The notes beneath the pieces are model-generated. The model searched no databases. It saw only the letters and a program-made list of their open reading frames with translations, and was not told the origin of the DNA. 64,000 nt of DNA. Origin: Ordospora colligata OC4. Lineage: Eukaryota; Microsporidia; Ordosporidae. Shown here one piece after another: positions 38,435 through 48,000 of this stretch (positions are counted from its first letter, which is position 1; every line of letters starts with the position of its first letter). Both the position numbers and the translations under genes were made by a program. Location of the stretch: assembly GCF_000803265.1 (NCBI RefSeq), contig NW_014575405.1, positions 62,001 to 126,000 of the forward strand, in the 5' to 3' direction.

Positions 38435-38828
38435 ATGCGAATGAGCAGATGTGATGTAGCTTTGAGGATCTTTGAAGCGACTGGGAATTCATTTGTTGTT
38501 GGAAGTATAAGTGTGCTTTTAAGCAACGCTCTAAGAAGAGAAGGATGTAAGTGAGAAGTAGTTAATTTGAGCAAACCGAAGATTAGTGATTGAGCAACCA
38601 GTCAGGAATGGAGGAGAGATGGCAAAGCAGTCGATGGTGTATTCGCTGATTGGTTGTGGATTGAATATGTTGGGTATTTCAGGATATGCTAAGCAGTTAT
38701 TTGCACCTTTTGCTTCATCTTTTGTGTGTGGACTGAGGAATGGGAGAAGGTTTGGAGTAAAGAATGCAATGAGCGGACTGTTAGGTTCATTTGGATATGA
38801 AATGATTAATAAAGCAAGAGGGTATTAA
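38435..38828 (+). CDS. TIM22: TIM22/TIM17-family protein, two exons
   Basis: Spliced gene, exons 38435-38546 and 38572-38828, 122 residues. Unspliced, the first frame stops after REGCK; removing 25 nt from GTAAGT joins it in frame to the second ORF. The joined protein has the pattern of Tim17/22 translocases: RCDVALRIFEATGNSFVVGS as helix 1, then VYSLIGCGLNMLGISGYAKQ, then SSFVCGLRNGRRFGVKNAMS and GLLGSFGYEM as later helices. It would import or insert carriers in mitosome membranes. The start at 38435 touches CCC; 38393 is an alternative. Splice and family support one another. Confidence 0.65.
38547..38571 (+). other. 25-nt spliceosomal intron
   Basis: The inferred intron begins GTAAGTGAG and ends with a TTAAT branch-like element fused to the 3' end (TTAATTTGAG). 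It interrupts a codon after its first base. Length and architecture fit the 23-52 nt introns described in Encephalitozoon. Confidence 0.6.
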
Positions 38829-38905
38829 TGCTAGGCTTTACGATGCAAATGATTGTGAGAGAGATTATGCCGAGAAAATTGAATAAAGTGAAAAAATAGC
38901 CCCAA

Positions 38906-40549
38906 ATGGATGGAGAAGAAGTGCAACTCATGGAGATGGCAGATCGTGTATGGAGTAGAGCCGATGAGGATATGATGAGTGTGCTGCGGCAATATGTGTT
39001 TGAGCACAGGTTTGATATGAGACATGTGATGAAGTTTTACGACGTATTTACTAGAGGTCGAAGATGCAAGGGGGGTGTATATGAGGTATTTGAAAGCTAT
39101 TTTGTACAGGAAAGGATGTATGATGAGGTGCTTGAGTTGTACAAAAGATGGATGAGTGCAATGAAGATGGAGTATGAATTTGAAGAGAATATGCGCTTTT
39201 TCAGGTGTTTTGAGAGGATGTATGATGAGGGAGATTCTATAATGCGTGAGAAGATGAATGAGAGTGCTGCAGTGATTTTACTTGATCTTTGTAGACTGCT
39301 GTGCAGTAATGCAGCAGAGTATGAATGTTATGTAGTGAGTAAGAGGATAAATGAGATATTTGTGCAGATGGGGATGACGGTATGGGAGATGACGGAATAT
39401 TTTAATGTTCTTAGTGAGATTTTTATTGAGTCTAATATGCTTTTTTCGTATTTGAATGTGGTAGGCATGCTTGTATCTCAGGATGCAAATGCAATGAGCA
39501 TGCAGAGCAGTCTTGATGACTTTAAAGTGATATGCAGATATGCAGAGATGAAGAATGAGGGAGAAAGGCACAAGAAGCACCTGGGAAAGATGAAATGTGT
39601 TGATGTACTTGAGGTGCTTGAGAATGTTGAGAAACGATGTGCAGGGATTAAGTGTGGAAATGACACGCTTGTGAGGAGAAGATTTAAGTTTGGAATGTGG
39701 AGCAGATATGAAAGGTGTGTGCAGGAAGCAGTACTTATTGATGAGAACATGGATCTTATTGCGTTTATGAAGAAGAATGATTTTAGCTTTGAGATAAATG
39801 ATGGGAAAGTTAAGGCAGGCGGGTATGAGTATAAGAGTGTTGAGAGGAAGGTTCTTGAGATCTGTGAAGAGTACCGTGAGAAGGTTGAGATTACGAAGCT
39901 TACTAAAGGAGAGAAGAGAGCACCAAGACGAGTAGAACTTGAGAATATGCATGGAAGTCAAAGCACGAATGATCAAAAGAGGGAAGTAAAGTTTAGAGAC
40001 CGATTTTCAGGGCTGTATAAGAAGATGAAGATATGTTTGAGATACTATGTGGACAAGTCAGAGGGGATAGATGATGTATGGTATGAAGAGAGAAACATGG
40101 CGATGCGACGAATATTTGAAGAGAATGAGGATGAGCAGCGACGAACCAGGAAGCAGCTAAAGAAGCATCTGGAGTGTATAGAAAGACTGAGTGCGATGCT
40201 TTCGAGTAGGATTGAGGAAGATAAGCGAAGTGAGGAGGCACAGAATAGAAGGAATCAAGAGGTGAATGCAGGGGTGAAAGCACGAGCCAGCAGTTGGAGA
40301 AGTGAACCTGATGAGAAGCCCAGGGCATATGTGCCACCGAGTGTTGACTCGTACAGCATGAATAAGAAGCAGGAAAACAACGAGGGAAAATCAATAAGTG
40401 AGTTAAGGCAGTCAAGAATGCAAAGAGATCCAGAAGCAGTGAATCGGAGTGAGAATCTGTTTGGAAGGAGTAGAAGTGCACGTGGAGGAGACTGGATGAC
40501 TGAGCCTCAAAAGAATGAGAATGCAAATGGTAGAAACGATACTAACTAA
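38906..40549 (+). CDS. translation initiation factor eIF3a candidate
   Basis: 547 residues, helical. The region near 270-320 (LIAFMKKNDFSFEINDGKVK) resembles the end of an eIF3a PCI domain. A long charged helix follows (NEDEQRRTRKQLKKHLECIE and on), then a tail with ASSWRSEPDEKPRAYVPPS and RGGDW, seen in translation-factor tails. Yeast eIF3a is 964 residues. The start motif AAATAGCCCCAAATG is of the translation-gene type. Identity is inference from domain order; another PCI or RNA-binding protein is possible. Confidence 0.6.
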   Translation: MDGEEVQLMEMADRVWSRADEDMMSVLRQYVFEHRFDMRHVMKFYDVFTRGRRCKGGVYEVFESYFVQERMYDEVLELYKRWMSAMKMEYEFEENMRFFRCFERMYDEGDSIMREKMNESAAVILLDLCRLLCSNAAEYECYVVSKRINEIFVQMGMTVWEMTEYFNVLSEIFIESNMLFSYLNVVGMLVSQDANAMSMQSSLDDFKVICRYAEMKNEGERHKKHLGKMKCVDVLEVLENVEKRCAGIKCGNDTLVRRRFKFGMWSRYERCVQEAVLIDENMDLIAFMKKNDFSFEINDGKVKAGGYEYKSVERKVLEICEEYREKVEITKLTKGEKRAPRRVELENMHGSQSTNDQKREVKFRDRFSGLYKKMKICLRYYVDKSEGIDDVWYEERNMAMRRIFEENEDEQRRTRKQLKKHLECIERLSAMLSSRIEEDKRSEEAQNRRNQEVNAGVKARASSWRSEPDEKPRAYVPPSVDSYSMNKKQENNEGKSISELRQSRMQRDPEAVNRSENLFGRSRSARGGDWMTEPQKNENANGRNDTN

Positions 40550-40681
40550 GGAGTATGACATGTGCAAGGATATTGAGTGAGTGGGAGTAATAAAAGTGTT
40601 ATTCAAGTATTTTTTAAGATTGTCAAGTGTTTTATAAGATTGGCCGGTTTTTGTTGATTAAGTACTTAGTGTGTGATGCCC

Positions 40682-40942
40682 ATGGCGGTTAGTGTTCCAT
40701 TGAGACTATTGTATGAGTCTCAAGGACTTGCAGTGAGTATAGAGACGGACAGCGGATGTATGTACCAAGGAGTGCTAAAGGAGATAGATGACTATATGAA
40801 TGTGGAGCTTGTTGATGTGTCAGTATATTCGAAGGATGGTCTGCAGAGAAAGAAGGAAGTTTTTATCAGAGGATCTGCAATTGTACTGTTTGTATTACCA
40901 CCAGCATTGAAGTTTGCGCCTTTCTTGAATAAAGTGAAGTAA
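40682..40942 (+). CDS. SMD3: small nuclear ribonucleoprotein SmD3
   Basis: Sm-ring protein of the spliceosome, 86 residues. Sm1 is VPLRLLYESQGLAVSIETDS with GCMYQGVLKEIDDYMNVEL; Sm2 is EVFIRGSAIVLFVLPPAL. The SmD3 hallmark (IRGSKI.....P..LK.AP) appears as IRGSAIVLFVLPPALKFAP. The C-terminal RG tail is absent. ATG 40682 is directly preceded by GATGCCC; the in-frame ATG at 40676 is inside that box. A tandem repeat array starts at the 3' end of the gene. Splicing proteins CBP20 and U1A/U2B''-like lie downstream. Confidence 0.93.
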   Translation: MAVSVPLRLLYESQGLAVSIETDSGCMYQGVLKEIDDYMNVELVDVSVYSKDGLQRKKEVFIRGSAIVLFVLPPALKFAPFLNKVK

Positions 40943-40951
40943 ATGTGATGA

Positions 40952-41234
40952 ACTTATTATTGAAAAAATGAAGTGAATAATTTGTAATAGATTCATTATT
41001 GAATAGAGCAAAGTCGTCATTTCATGTCAAATAGGTTTATTATTGAATAGGGTAAAGAAGAAGGTTTGGAGGACTTATTATTAAGTAAAGTGAAGAAGAA
41101 GTCGTCGTCTCAAATGAACTTATCCTTGAATAGACTGAAGAATCATTGATAAACTTATTATTGAATAGAGTAAAAACCTTAATTCCTCTAATAAGCCTAT
41201 TATTGAATAGAGTGAAGAAGATTTGATTGATTTA
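40952..41234. repeat. degenerate ~40-bp tandem repeat array
   Basis: Seven copies of about 22 bp, consensus ACTTATTATTGAATAGAGTA then AAG, start near 40952, 40991, 41035, 41073, 41118, 41153 and 41195, every 35-45 bp, with variable spacers rich in GAAG. The last codons of SmD3 (TTGAATAAAGTGAAG) look like another copy. A truncated copy lies at about 41229. The array occupies all the space between SmD3 and the next gene's stop. Confidence 0.8.
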
Positions 41235-41852
41235 TTAGATGTAATGCTTTCCATTGATCGAGTGATGCAATTGGTAAGGCTTCATGACACCTTTTTCAGT
41301 GAATACAAAGAGTAAAGTTGCCACCACAAGAAGAATAATAACCATTATGATTATTGAAAGGAATCTTCGCTTGTTGATAATGGGTATTTCCTTTGGGGTG
41401 AACTGAAAGTTGACGGGCAGCTCTTCAGCAACGCCGCTTTGGTAGAAGATTCTACTGCGGAAGCTATTGTTGCTCAGAAACTTTTCATGATCACCCACAT
41501 ACTCTGCACGCAGCGGAGTGTCTGAATCGTACTTGAGCAGAAAGAAACTGATTTCGTTGATATGCTCGTTATTAATAGGATCCTGGAAGTTTTTGATCCT
41601 GATCTGCCTTCCCTCAGTAGATATGACCATTTCAAAGACATACTTGCAGAGCTGCCTGGCATCGTAGCAATAGTATGGTGCTTTTGCATCGCTTGCCGTG
41701 CTCTTGCATTGTACTCTTGCAAGGTAATAATCATGCTTTCTTGAGTGTGCATCCTTCATCATGTCTGAAAACGGCCTCTGTGTGAACGGATCAACCCCAT
41801 TTGCATCAAGAAGATAACGTGGACCATGCTCCTTCTCTAGAATGTGCAGCAT
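41235..41852 (-). CDS. hypothetical tail-anchored membrane protein, 205 aa
   Basis: I do not recognise it. The first 160 residues are soluble and contain DPFTQRPFSDMMKD and YYCYDARQLCKYVFEMVIS. A basic patch (INKRR) precedes a single hydrophobic helix, FLSIIIMVIILLVVATLLFVF (about 164-184), followed by a short tail with two His. No signal peptide, so insertion as a C-anchored protein is likely. It is not a SNARE: no heptad motif precedes the anchor. The repeat array begins right after its stop. Confidence 0.7.
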   Translation of the reverse strand: MLHILEKEHGPRYLLDANGVDPFTQRPFSDMMKDAHSRKHDYYLARVQCKSTASDAKAPYYCYDARQLCKYVFEMVISTEGRQIRIKNFQDPINNEHINEISFFLLKYDSDTPLRAEYVGDHEKFLSNNSFRSRIFYQSGVAEELPVNFQFTPKEIPIINKRRFLSIIIMVIILLVVATLLFVFTEKGVMKPYQLHHSINGKHYI

Positions 41853-41990
41853 TTGGTTTGTGTCTCAGCAGCAATAAATTTATTCTCCCAAACATGGTTT
41901 CAGGTGCATGTGCTTTGAAACAGTGTGAAGTATGCCTTCGCATTAACAATAATACATGAAATATCTTAGAAACACAATAAGAGCATCACT

Positions 41991-43310
41991 TTAATTAACC
42001 AAAAACTCCTCAACATCTCCAACAGTTGCATCTTGATACTGTTGATACTCAGAAAGCAAATCATTCATATTAGACTCAGCCTCTGAAAACTCCATCTCAT
42101 CCATACCCTCTCCAGTATACCAATGTAAAAATGCCTTTCTTCTGAACATCACCGTAAATTGGTCTGAGATCCTCTTAAATAGTTCCTGAATTGATGTGGT
42201 GTTTCCAACAAACGTTGCCGACATCTCAAGCCCAGTAGGTGCAATGTCACACACTGCAGTCTTCACATTGCTTGGGATCCACTCAACAAACAATGAGCTA
42301 TTCTTCGACTGTACCATTGACATTTGCTCATCAACATCCTTCATTGAAATCTTACCACGGAATACTGCTGCAACCGTTAGATATCTTCCCTTCCTGGGAT
42401 CGCATGCAGTCATCATGTTTTTTGAATCAAACATTTGCTGTGTAAGCTCAGACACAGAGTACGTCCTGAATTTCTGTGTTCCTATTGCAATCAGCGGTGC
42501 AAATCCCACCACAAAGAAGTGAAGTCGAGGAAACGGGATCATATTCACAGCCAGCTTCCTCAGATCTGCATTCAGCTGCCCAGGAAACCTGAGACATGTG
42601 GTCACTCCGCTCATTACCAGAGACACAAGATGATTCAGATCTCCGTATCCAGGATTACTCAGCTTTAGTGTCCTAAAGCATATGTCATACAATGCCTCAT
42701 TATCAATACAGAATGTCTCGTCTGCATTCTCAACAAGCTGGTGTATAGAAAGAGTTGCATTGTAAGGCTCAACTACTGTATCACTTACCTTCGGTGATGG
42801 AACCACTGAAAATGTGCATATCATCCTGTCCGGAAAGTCTTCTCTGATCTTCGACAGTAGTAGAGTTCCCATTCCTGCTCCAGTTCCTCCTCCAAGTGAA
42901 TGGGTTATCTGGAATCCTTGTAAGCAATCACTCGATTCTGCCTCCTTCCTTACCACATCCATCACCGAGTCTATCAGCTCTGCTCCTTCAGTGTAGTGTC
43001 CCTTTGCCCAGTTATTTCCTGCACCGCTTTGTCCAAATACAAAGTTATCTGGCCTAAATAGATCTCCAAACGGTCCCTGTCTTACTGCATCCATTGTCCC
43101 TGGCTCAAGATCAATTAGAACCGCACGTGGGACATATTTCTTCGATGACGCCTCGTTGTAGTACACATTAATCCTTTCCAGCTGATTGTCAGATTCACCA
43201 ACATACCTACCTGTCTGGTCTATTCCGTGCTCTCCGCTGATTGTTTCCCAGAACTTGCATCCAACCTGATTTCCACACTGCCCTGTCTGTAAGTGGATGA
43301 TTTCTCTCAT
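41991..43310 (-). CDS. TUB2: beta-tubulin
   Basis: Microtubule subunit, 439 residues, full length. It starts [17 protein letters not shown]; the GTP loop [10 protein letters not shown], and the acidic C-terminal EEFLVN are visible. The N-terminal MREI autoregulation tetrapeptide is kept. The open frame continues upstream, but ATG 43310 is the start because GCCCTTCAA directly precedes it and AAAATTTT lies at 43320-43327. The residues I can compare look very close to the Encephalitozoon protein, which supports the organism call. A tail-anchored orphan follows, on the same strand. Confidence 0.98.
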   Translation of the reverse strand: MREIIHLQTGQCGNQVGCKFWETISGEHGIDQTGRYVGESDNQLERINVYYNEASSKKYVPRAVLIDLEPGTMDAVRQGPFGDLFRPDNFVFGQSGAGNNWAKGHYTEGAELIDSVMDVVRKEAESSDCLQGFQITHSLGGGTGAGMGTLLLSKIREDFPDRMICTFSVVPSPKVSDTVVEPYNATLSIHQLVENADETFCIDNEALYDICFRTLKLSNPGYGDLNHLVSLVMSGVTTCLRFPGQLNADLRKLAVNMIPFPRLHFFVVGFAPLIAIGTQKFRTYSVSELTQQMFDSKNMMTACDPRKGRYLTVAAVFRGKISMKDVDEQMSMVQSKNSSLFVEWIPSNVKTAVCDIAPTGLEMSATFVGNTTSIQELFKRISDQFTVMFRRKAFLHWYTGEGMDEMEFSEAESNMNDLLSEYQQYQDATVGDVEEFLVN

Positions 43311-43327
43311 TTGAAGGGCAAAATTTT
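43311..43327 (-). promoter_or_regulatory. CCC/AAATTT start-site motif of beta-tubulin
   Basis: On the minus strand AAAATTTTGCCCTTCAA runs into ATG 43310: GGG on + at 43316-43318, AAAATTTT at 43320-43327. It settles the start against the longer open frame to 43388. Confidence 0.7.
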
Positions 43328-43448
43328 CGGCTTGAATATAACACGTCTTTACTAACCAGGTTGCAGGCATTTCTACCCCCACACTCATCGTGTATCTGAC
43401 TTAGCATATCACAATACCTTGTTTCTAAACATTATCGTTCTTCAGCCC

Positions 43449-43835
43449 ATGGGCGAGCTCTTGGTGATAGTCTCTGAAAAGAACGATATTGTTTACCAGA
43501 GGATGTTCAACAAGGTAAGTGATGAGGAGTACTGCAGATTCATGATTATTGTGTATGGATCAATCGATGTATTGATGGAGAAGATGTTGTCGTCCACAAC
43601 GAACTATTTTGCCTCATTGGATACGTATGGTGATGCAAAGGTCAGTGCATATGTGATGCCATCCGGATATAAGTTGCTGTTTATGCATTCAAGGAGCGAT
43701 GTAAAGCAATTTCTAGATAATGCGCATAAAGTGTTTGCAGGAATTCTTCTTAAATCTGCACATTCGGATGTAATTGCAGATAATCCTGATCTCAACAGAA
43801 GTGTGGATGAACTATATAGTTCGTATTTTGTGTAA
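43449..43835 (+). CDS. TRS20: TRAPP subunit sedlin (Trs20)
   Basis: Core subunit of the TRAPP tethering complexes, longin fold, 128 residues (yeast 175). Family features: GELLVIVSEKNDIVYQRMF at the start, NYFASLDTYGDAKVSAYVMP, then KLLFMHSRSDVKQFLDNAHK with the final RSVDELYSSYF. CAGCCC directly precedes ATG 43449. It acts upstream of the SLY1/UFE1 fusion machinery seen in the same window. Divergent from beta-tubulin with 138 bp between starts. Confidence 0.82.
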   Translation: MGELLVIVSEKNDIVYQRMFNKVSDEEYCRFMIIVYGSIDVLMEKMLSSTTNYFASLDTYGDAKVSAYVMPSGYKLLFMHSRSDVKQFLDNAHKVFAGILLKSAHSDVIADNPDLNRSVDELYSSYFV

Positions 43836-43915
43836 ATTTAGTGTAGTAAATGTGTTTATGTGAAGTATGAAATGGATTTTTAATATTGTGTTGATGGGAT
43901 GGCGTTGATGTATTG

Positions 43916-44030
43916 GATGATGTTAAAATTCGATGATATTGAAACTAGATGATGTTAACATTGGACGATATTGAAACTAGATGATGTTGAAATTGAATAA
44001 TATTGAAACTAGATGATATTGAAGTTCATG
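43916..44030. repeat. 32-bp tandem repeat, 3.6 copies
   Basis: Unit starts GATGATGTTAAAATTCGATG and ends GATATTGAAACTA. Copies: 43916-43947, 43948-43979, 43980-44011, and a partial 44012-44030. The unit itself looks like two 16-bp halves. It lies in the 226-bp gap upstream of the URM1 start and ends 32 bp before ATG 44062. Confidence 0.9.
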
Positions 44031-44061
44031 CCTGTATAATTCCTTAATGCAGATGCCCAGC

Positions 44062-44352
44062 ATGAAGTTAAAGTTTAGTGGGGCAAGCACTGCAAGACTC
44101 AATAATAGCGAACTATTAATAAGTAAAGATACAATGGATTCTGGCAAGATGGAAACAATTGGAGATGTGTTAAAGCACTTGTGCAACACAGATACAGATG
44201 TGAGAAGCAGTTTCTTTGACCGTCATGGTGAACTAGCACATGGAACAATCTGCATCATCAACAAGATGGATTGGGAAATCGTGCAAAGAGAAAAAACACC
44301 GGTTATGTATGGGGATGAAATGGTGCTTATATCTACGATCCATGGCGGTTGA
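44062..44352 (+). CDS. URM1: ubiquitin-related modifier URM1
   Basis: Ubiquitin-fold sulphur carrier for tRNA thiolation and for urmylation, 96 residues. The diagnostic C-terminus is intact: MVLISTIHGG, ending in GG. KMDWEIVQREKTPVMYGD aligns with the end of the URM1 fold. Of three in-frame ATGs (44047, 44053, 44062), the last follows ATGCCCAGC and gives MKLKFSG, the usual N-terminal strand. A 32-bp repeat array lies just upstream. Its E1, Uba4, is not seen in this window. Confidence 0.92.
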   Translation: MKLKFSGASTARLNNSELLISKDTMDSGKMETIGDVLKHLCNTDTDVRSSFFDRHGELAHGTICIINKMDWEIVQREKTPVMYGDEMVLISTIHGG

Positions 44353-44419
44353 ATACTCATGGCTTGCAACATGGAAATAAGTGATTATTAAATTATTGAT
44401 TGGATCCCTGAACTAACTC

Positions 44420-45037
44420 ATGCGCAACGAGTTTTGCTGCAATGTGCAGGGCTGTGGAAAGACATTTAAACGAGCTGCAAAGCTCAACGATCATCTAAAC
44501 ACACACTCAAAGGAACGGCCTTATAAATGTGATATGTGTGAGAAGACTTATATGAAGAACAGTCATCTTTCGGTCCACAAGAAGAGCCATTTCTCTCCAG
44601 AATTCAAATGCTCTAAATGCGGATACACATGCCATACTAAGGATAGACTTTGTAGGCATAAAACAACTTGTGTGCACTATGAATGCAGCATATGTAAGAA
44701 AACATACAAAAAGCATGCGTGGTTTGAATCACACGTAAAAAGCCATCATATAAAGGTTTTTAATCACGAAAAGAAGATCTATGCATGTCAATACTGTAGA
44801 TTTGAATTCAGTAAGAAGAGTAATCTTTCCACTCATGTACGATCGGTCCATCAACTCAAAAAACCGTTTTCATGCCCGTGTGGAAAGCAATATGCTCATA
44901 ATGTATCTTTAGATAAGCACGGGATCAAATGTTTAATTGCACAGAATTCACTTGGATCTACACAACAATTATCAAATGGTCATAACTCCATACCTGTCAC
45001 GTATGCAATGCCTGAAACTCATTCTTATAAAATCTAG
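44420..45037 (+). CDS. multi-C2H2 zinc-finger protein, TFIIIA-like
   Basis: 205 residues with about seven C2H2-type fingers: CNVQGCGKTFKRAAKLNDH, CDMCEKTYMKNSHLSVH, CSKCGYTCHTKDRLCRH, CSICKKTYKKHAWFESH, CQYCRFEFSKKSNLSTH and a degenerate CPCGKQYAHNVSLDKH. Spacing and the mostly uninterrupted finger array resemble TFIIIA, which binds 5S rRNA genes; a generic DNA-binding factor is also possible. Start follows ATCCCTGAACTAACTC. The last 41 bp overlap the 3' end of the minus-strand gene at 44997. Confidence 0.75.
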   Translation: MRNEFCCNVQGCGKTFKRAAKLNDHLNTHSKERPYKCDMCEKTYMKNSHLSVHKKSHFSPEFKCSKCGYTCHTKDRLCRHKTTCVHYECSICKKTYKKHAWFESHVKSHHIKVFNHEKKIYACQYCRFEFSKKSNLSTHVRSVHQLKKPFSCPCGKQYAHNVSLDKHGIKCLIAQNSLGSTQQLSNGHNSIPVTYAMPETHSYKI

Positions 45038-48000
45038 TAATAAACCTTATTTCGTTTTTATCGTCCTTAATCGTCTTCAATAGTTCTTTGTAGTAACTCA
45101 CATCATCCATACATAGTGGATATATCCTGATCATTAACTTTTCCAACGTTTTTTTGCCTTTCCATTTATCAATAACATTATGATTGATTCCATTGTTTCT
45201 TAGGATATTCAGTAAACCTTCTAAAGCCTGGTAGTTATCTTCGTTTCCAACGTGTACGCACAGACTCAGAAACATCGATGCGTTCAATCTTATTCCAGAC
45301 GTATGAATCTTTTCTATTAGAAACATCTTAGACTCAAGCTTTGCATTCTCAATCGACAGGATGCTCTCAAAAACCATCTCTTCAGTGTACTTTGCATTCC
45401 TCAACACATTCATGACATCAACAGCCACCTTGTCTACATGGCATCCCTTCAGTTGCTTTATCAGCTCAACAAACACTGTGCTCGACAGTTCATATCCTCT
45501 TTCTACCATCCGAGGAAGAATCTCAAGGTATCCAACAGGATCCACAAAAAACATATCGTTGATTCTATCGACATCATCTGTATCAAGAATATCCACATCA
45601 ACGAGTCTTAGACACTCTTTTCCTATTACATCAAGCTTTTCTCTTCTGTATAGAATATCCATCAGTTTCATATTGACTGTCTTTGTCACATCCTCTTTTC
45701 TTAAGTGCTTCAATACTGCTTCAATTATTCTATCACTTCCAGAATCAAGATGTATGGGCACATCAATCAAAATACCAAGAACACTTGCACATCTCAATCC
45801 AACATACTGCTTAAACTCCTTATCAGAGCATAAAAGTCTATTCACAACACATTCCATTCTAAATCTCCATCCACTTTCCTGATTCACAAACATCTTGTCA
45901 ATCAGTACTTTATCATTCTTCTTAACCACTGGCTCATTAAACACATCGCTAACATTCACATATCCATTCACACATTCACTGCCCATCAAAATCCTGCTAC
46001 AAAGCGCACTACATATCGCTTCAATTGCTCCATTGTTATATTCTTCAACAATTGCATCTATTTCCTCAATTTGTGATTTAATAGCAACAAAATACACGGC
46101 CATGTATCTTCCACTCTCATCAACATATTTCTTTATAACCTTATTAATACATGGAAATATTCTGAGTTCTCTTTTGCTGCATGCAATAACACGCACAATA
46201 AATTCGACAACATTCAGAAATCTTCTTCCACTTGGATTCGCATCATATACAACAGAAACCACCCTGTCCATAATATCATCATTACCGACCAATGCTGCAG
46301 TAACCATCGATGCTCTTTCAATTTCCTTTCCAAATGCCATCCTCATGCTCACTTCGTTGCAAATCATCCCAACTCGTCCATTCAGATCACTATATGAAAT
46401 AGACTCTACATCACATCCATCATTATACACATTGCTTTCTTTTATTCTTTTCGTGCTTTCATATCTATTATTACAATTATTTTCATCATTAACATCTACA
46501 TTATGACATTTACTTTTTGTATGTTCATTTCTTCCACTATGAGACTTGCTACTTATACATTCAATTCTTTCTTTCTCATCATGCAATTCTTTCATTTCTG
46601 AATGTTTACATTCTTCTACTGCATCTACTACACACATGACACTTGCTATATCATCTATTCTGTCTATATTTCTATCATATACTCTGTATACATCTATTTC
46701 ATCTTGTATTCTACTTTTCATATCACGTATCTGCTCATCAGGTATTCCAATAATCCTCAAAGAATCAACAACCGACATCAGTAAGCATGCATCTTTTCCA
46801 AATGCAGTCACAATTCGTTCAAAACGTTCTACAAATACACTCAAATGATCCTCAACATACATTCTTTTGTATTGCATACTCATTCTATCAAACCACTTAT
46901 CAAAATCAACTACAATTCGAAAGTACCGGTCCTTTGCCACAAGATACTCTACAAAAAGCTCCTTATATCCAGAACTCACAATTGCCTTGACTGCTGCATC
47001 TCTTCGTCGACTGGATGGAATCAGTGCATTATTGAACTCCTGCACTAGGCCTAAAAACACATTTAGGTACATTCCAAGAATATCATTTAAATATTCATTC
47101 GGAAGACTCAGAAGCTGTCCAAACGTCGGCTGCAGATGACTCTTGACTATACACCTAAATCCAAGTCTCATTCTCACATACTTCATGAAGCTTTCACTGC
47201 CCATGTACTTTTCATCACAATCTACTTTGCATATCTCGTCAATATATTGGTGCATCCGTTTTTTACCTATATTTTTCTCATCCAGAAATTCAAATCCACT
47301 AAATATTCCACTGCTTATGTACTCATCATCTTGATTCTCTGTGCTTGTGCATTCTACACTCTCCTCTACCACTCTCCTTTCCATGTCTACTAATGATATT
47401 TCACCTGTTACCCTATCAACCTCTACTTTACACTTCCAATGCGACTCATTTTCTCTCAATACCAAAAACTGCTTCTCCGCGCATGCTTGCAATCCCTTTA
47501 ATGCATCTCCAAGTACAGCTCTACAACCATGATACTCCATAACAAGCAGTAGATCTATAACTCCATCATGCATCATAAACTCACGTCCTCTACCAATCAT
47601 TGCATCACATACCATCCTGCATACTTTTTTATTCATGCACTTCTCTATACCAACCTTTATTGCATCACTAACTGACCTTCTTTTCAAAAGCTCCACTCCA
47701 TCTTCGTGCATAGCATTATCAAAAAACCCATTGTAAATAAGCACTCCGCAATCGATATCAAGTCTGCATGAAATGTCAACCAACATGGTTCCATTAACAA
47801 GTTTGTTGATCAACATATAAGCAAATGCATCACTCTTGTTAGGTATGCACATGAGTGCATCAACAACCCGATCGTTTGAATAATCAAGCACATCAAGTAT
47901 CTCAATGCATTTTCCTATCAGTCTTTCAAAGCAAGGCTCAAACGTGTCCAGCAATAGTCCATTTAGTTGTGTATATCCAAAAAACACATATGGCTCAAAT

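Noticed and set aside
39278..39976. 232-residue minus-strand frame
   Set aside because: Antisense to the eIF3a candidate, whose start has a strong CCCC box; no domain recognised.
43311..43388. N-terminal extension of beta-tubulin
   Set aside because: The open frame continues, but MREI is the universal tubulin start and the CCC box lies directly before it.
43510..43520. GTAAGT inside the TRAPP subunit gene
   Set aside because: The frame reads through and encodes conserved sedlin sequence (FNKVSDEEY), so it is not used as a splice site.
45895..46506. 203-residue frame on the plus strand
   Set aside because: Antisense to the large orphan at 44997-48458, rich in Ser, Thr and Leu as expected for a shadow frame, no start motif.
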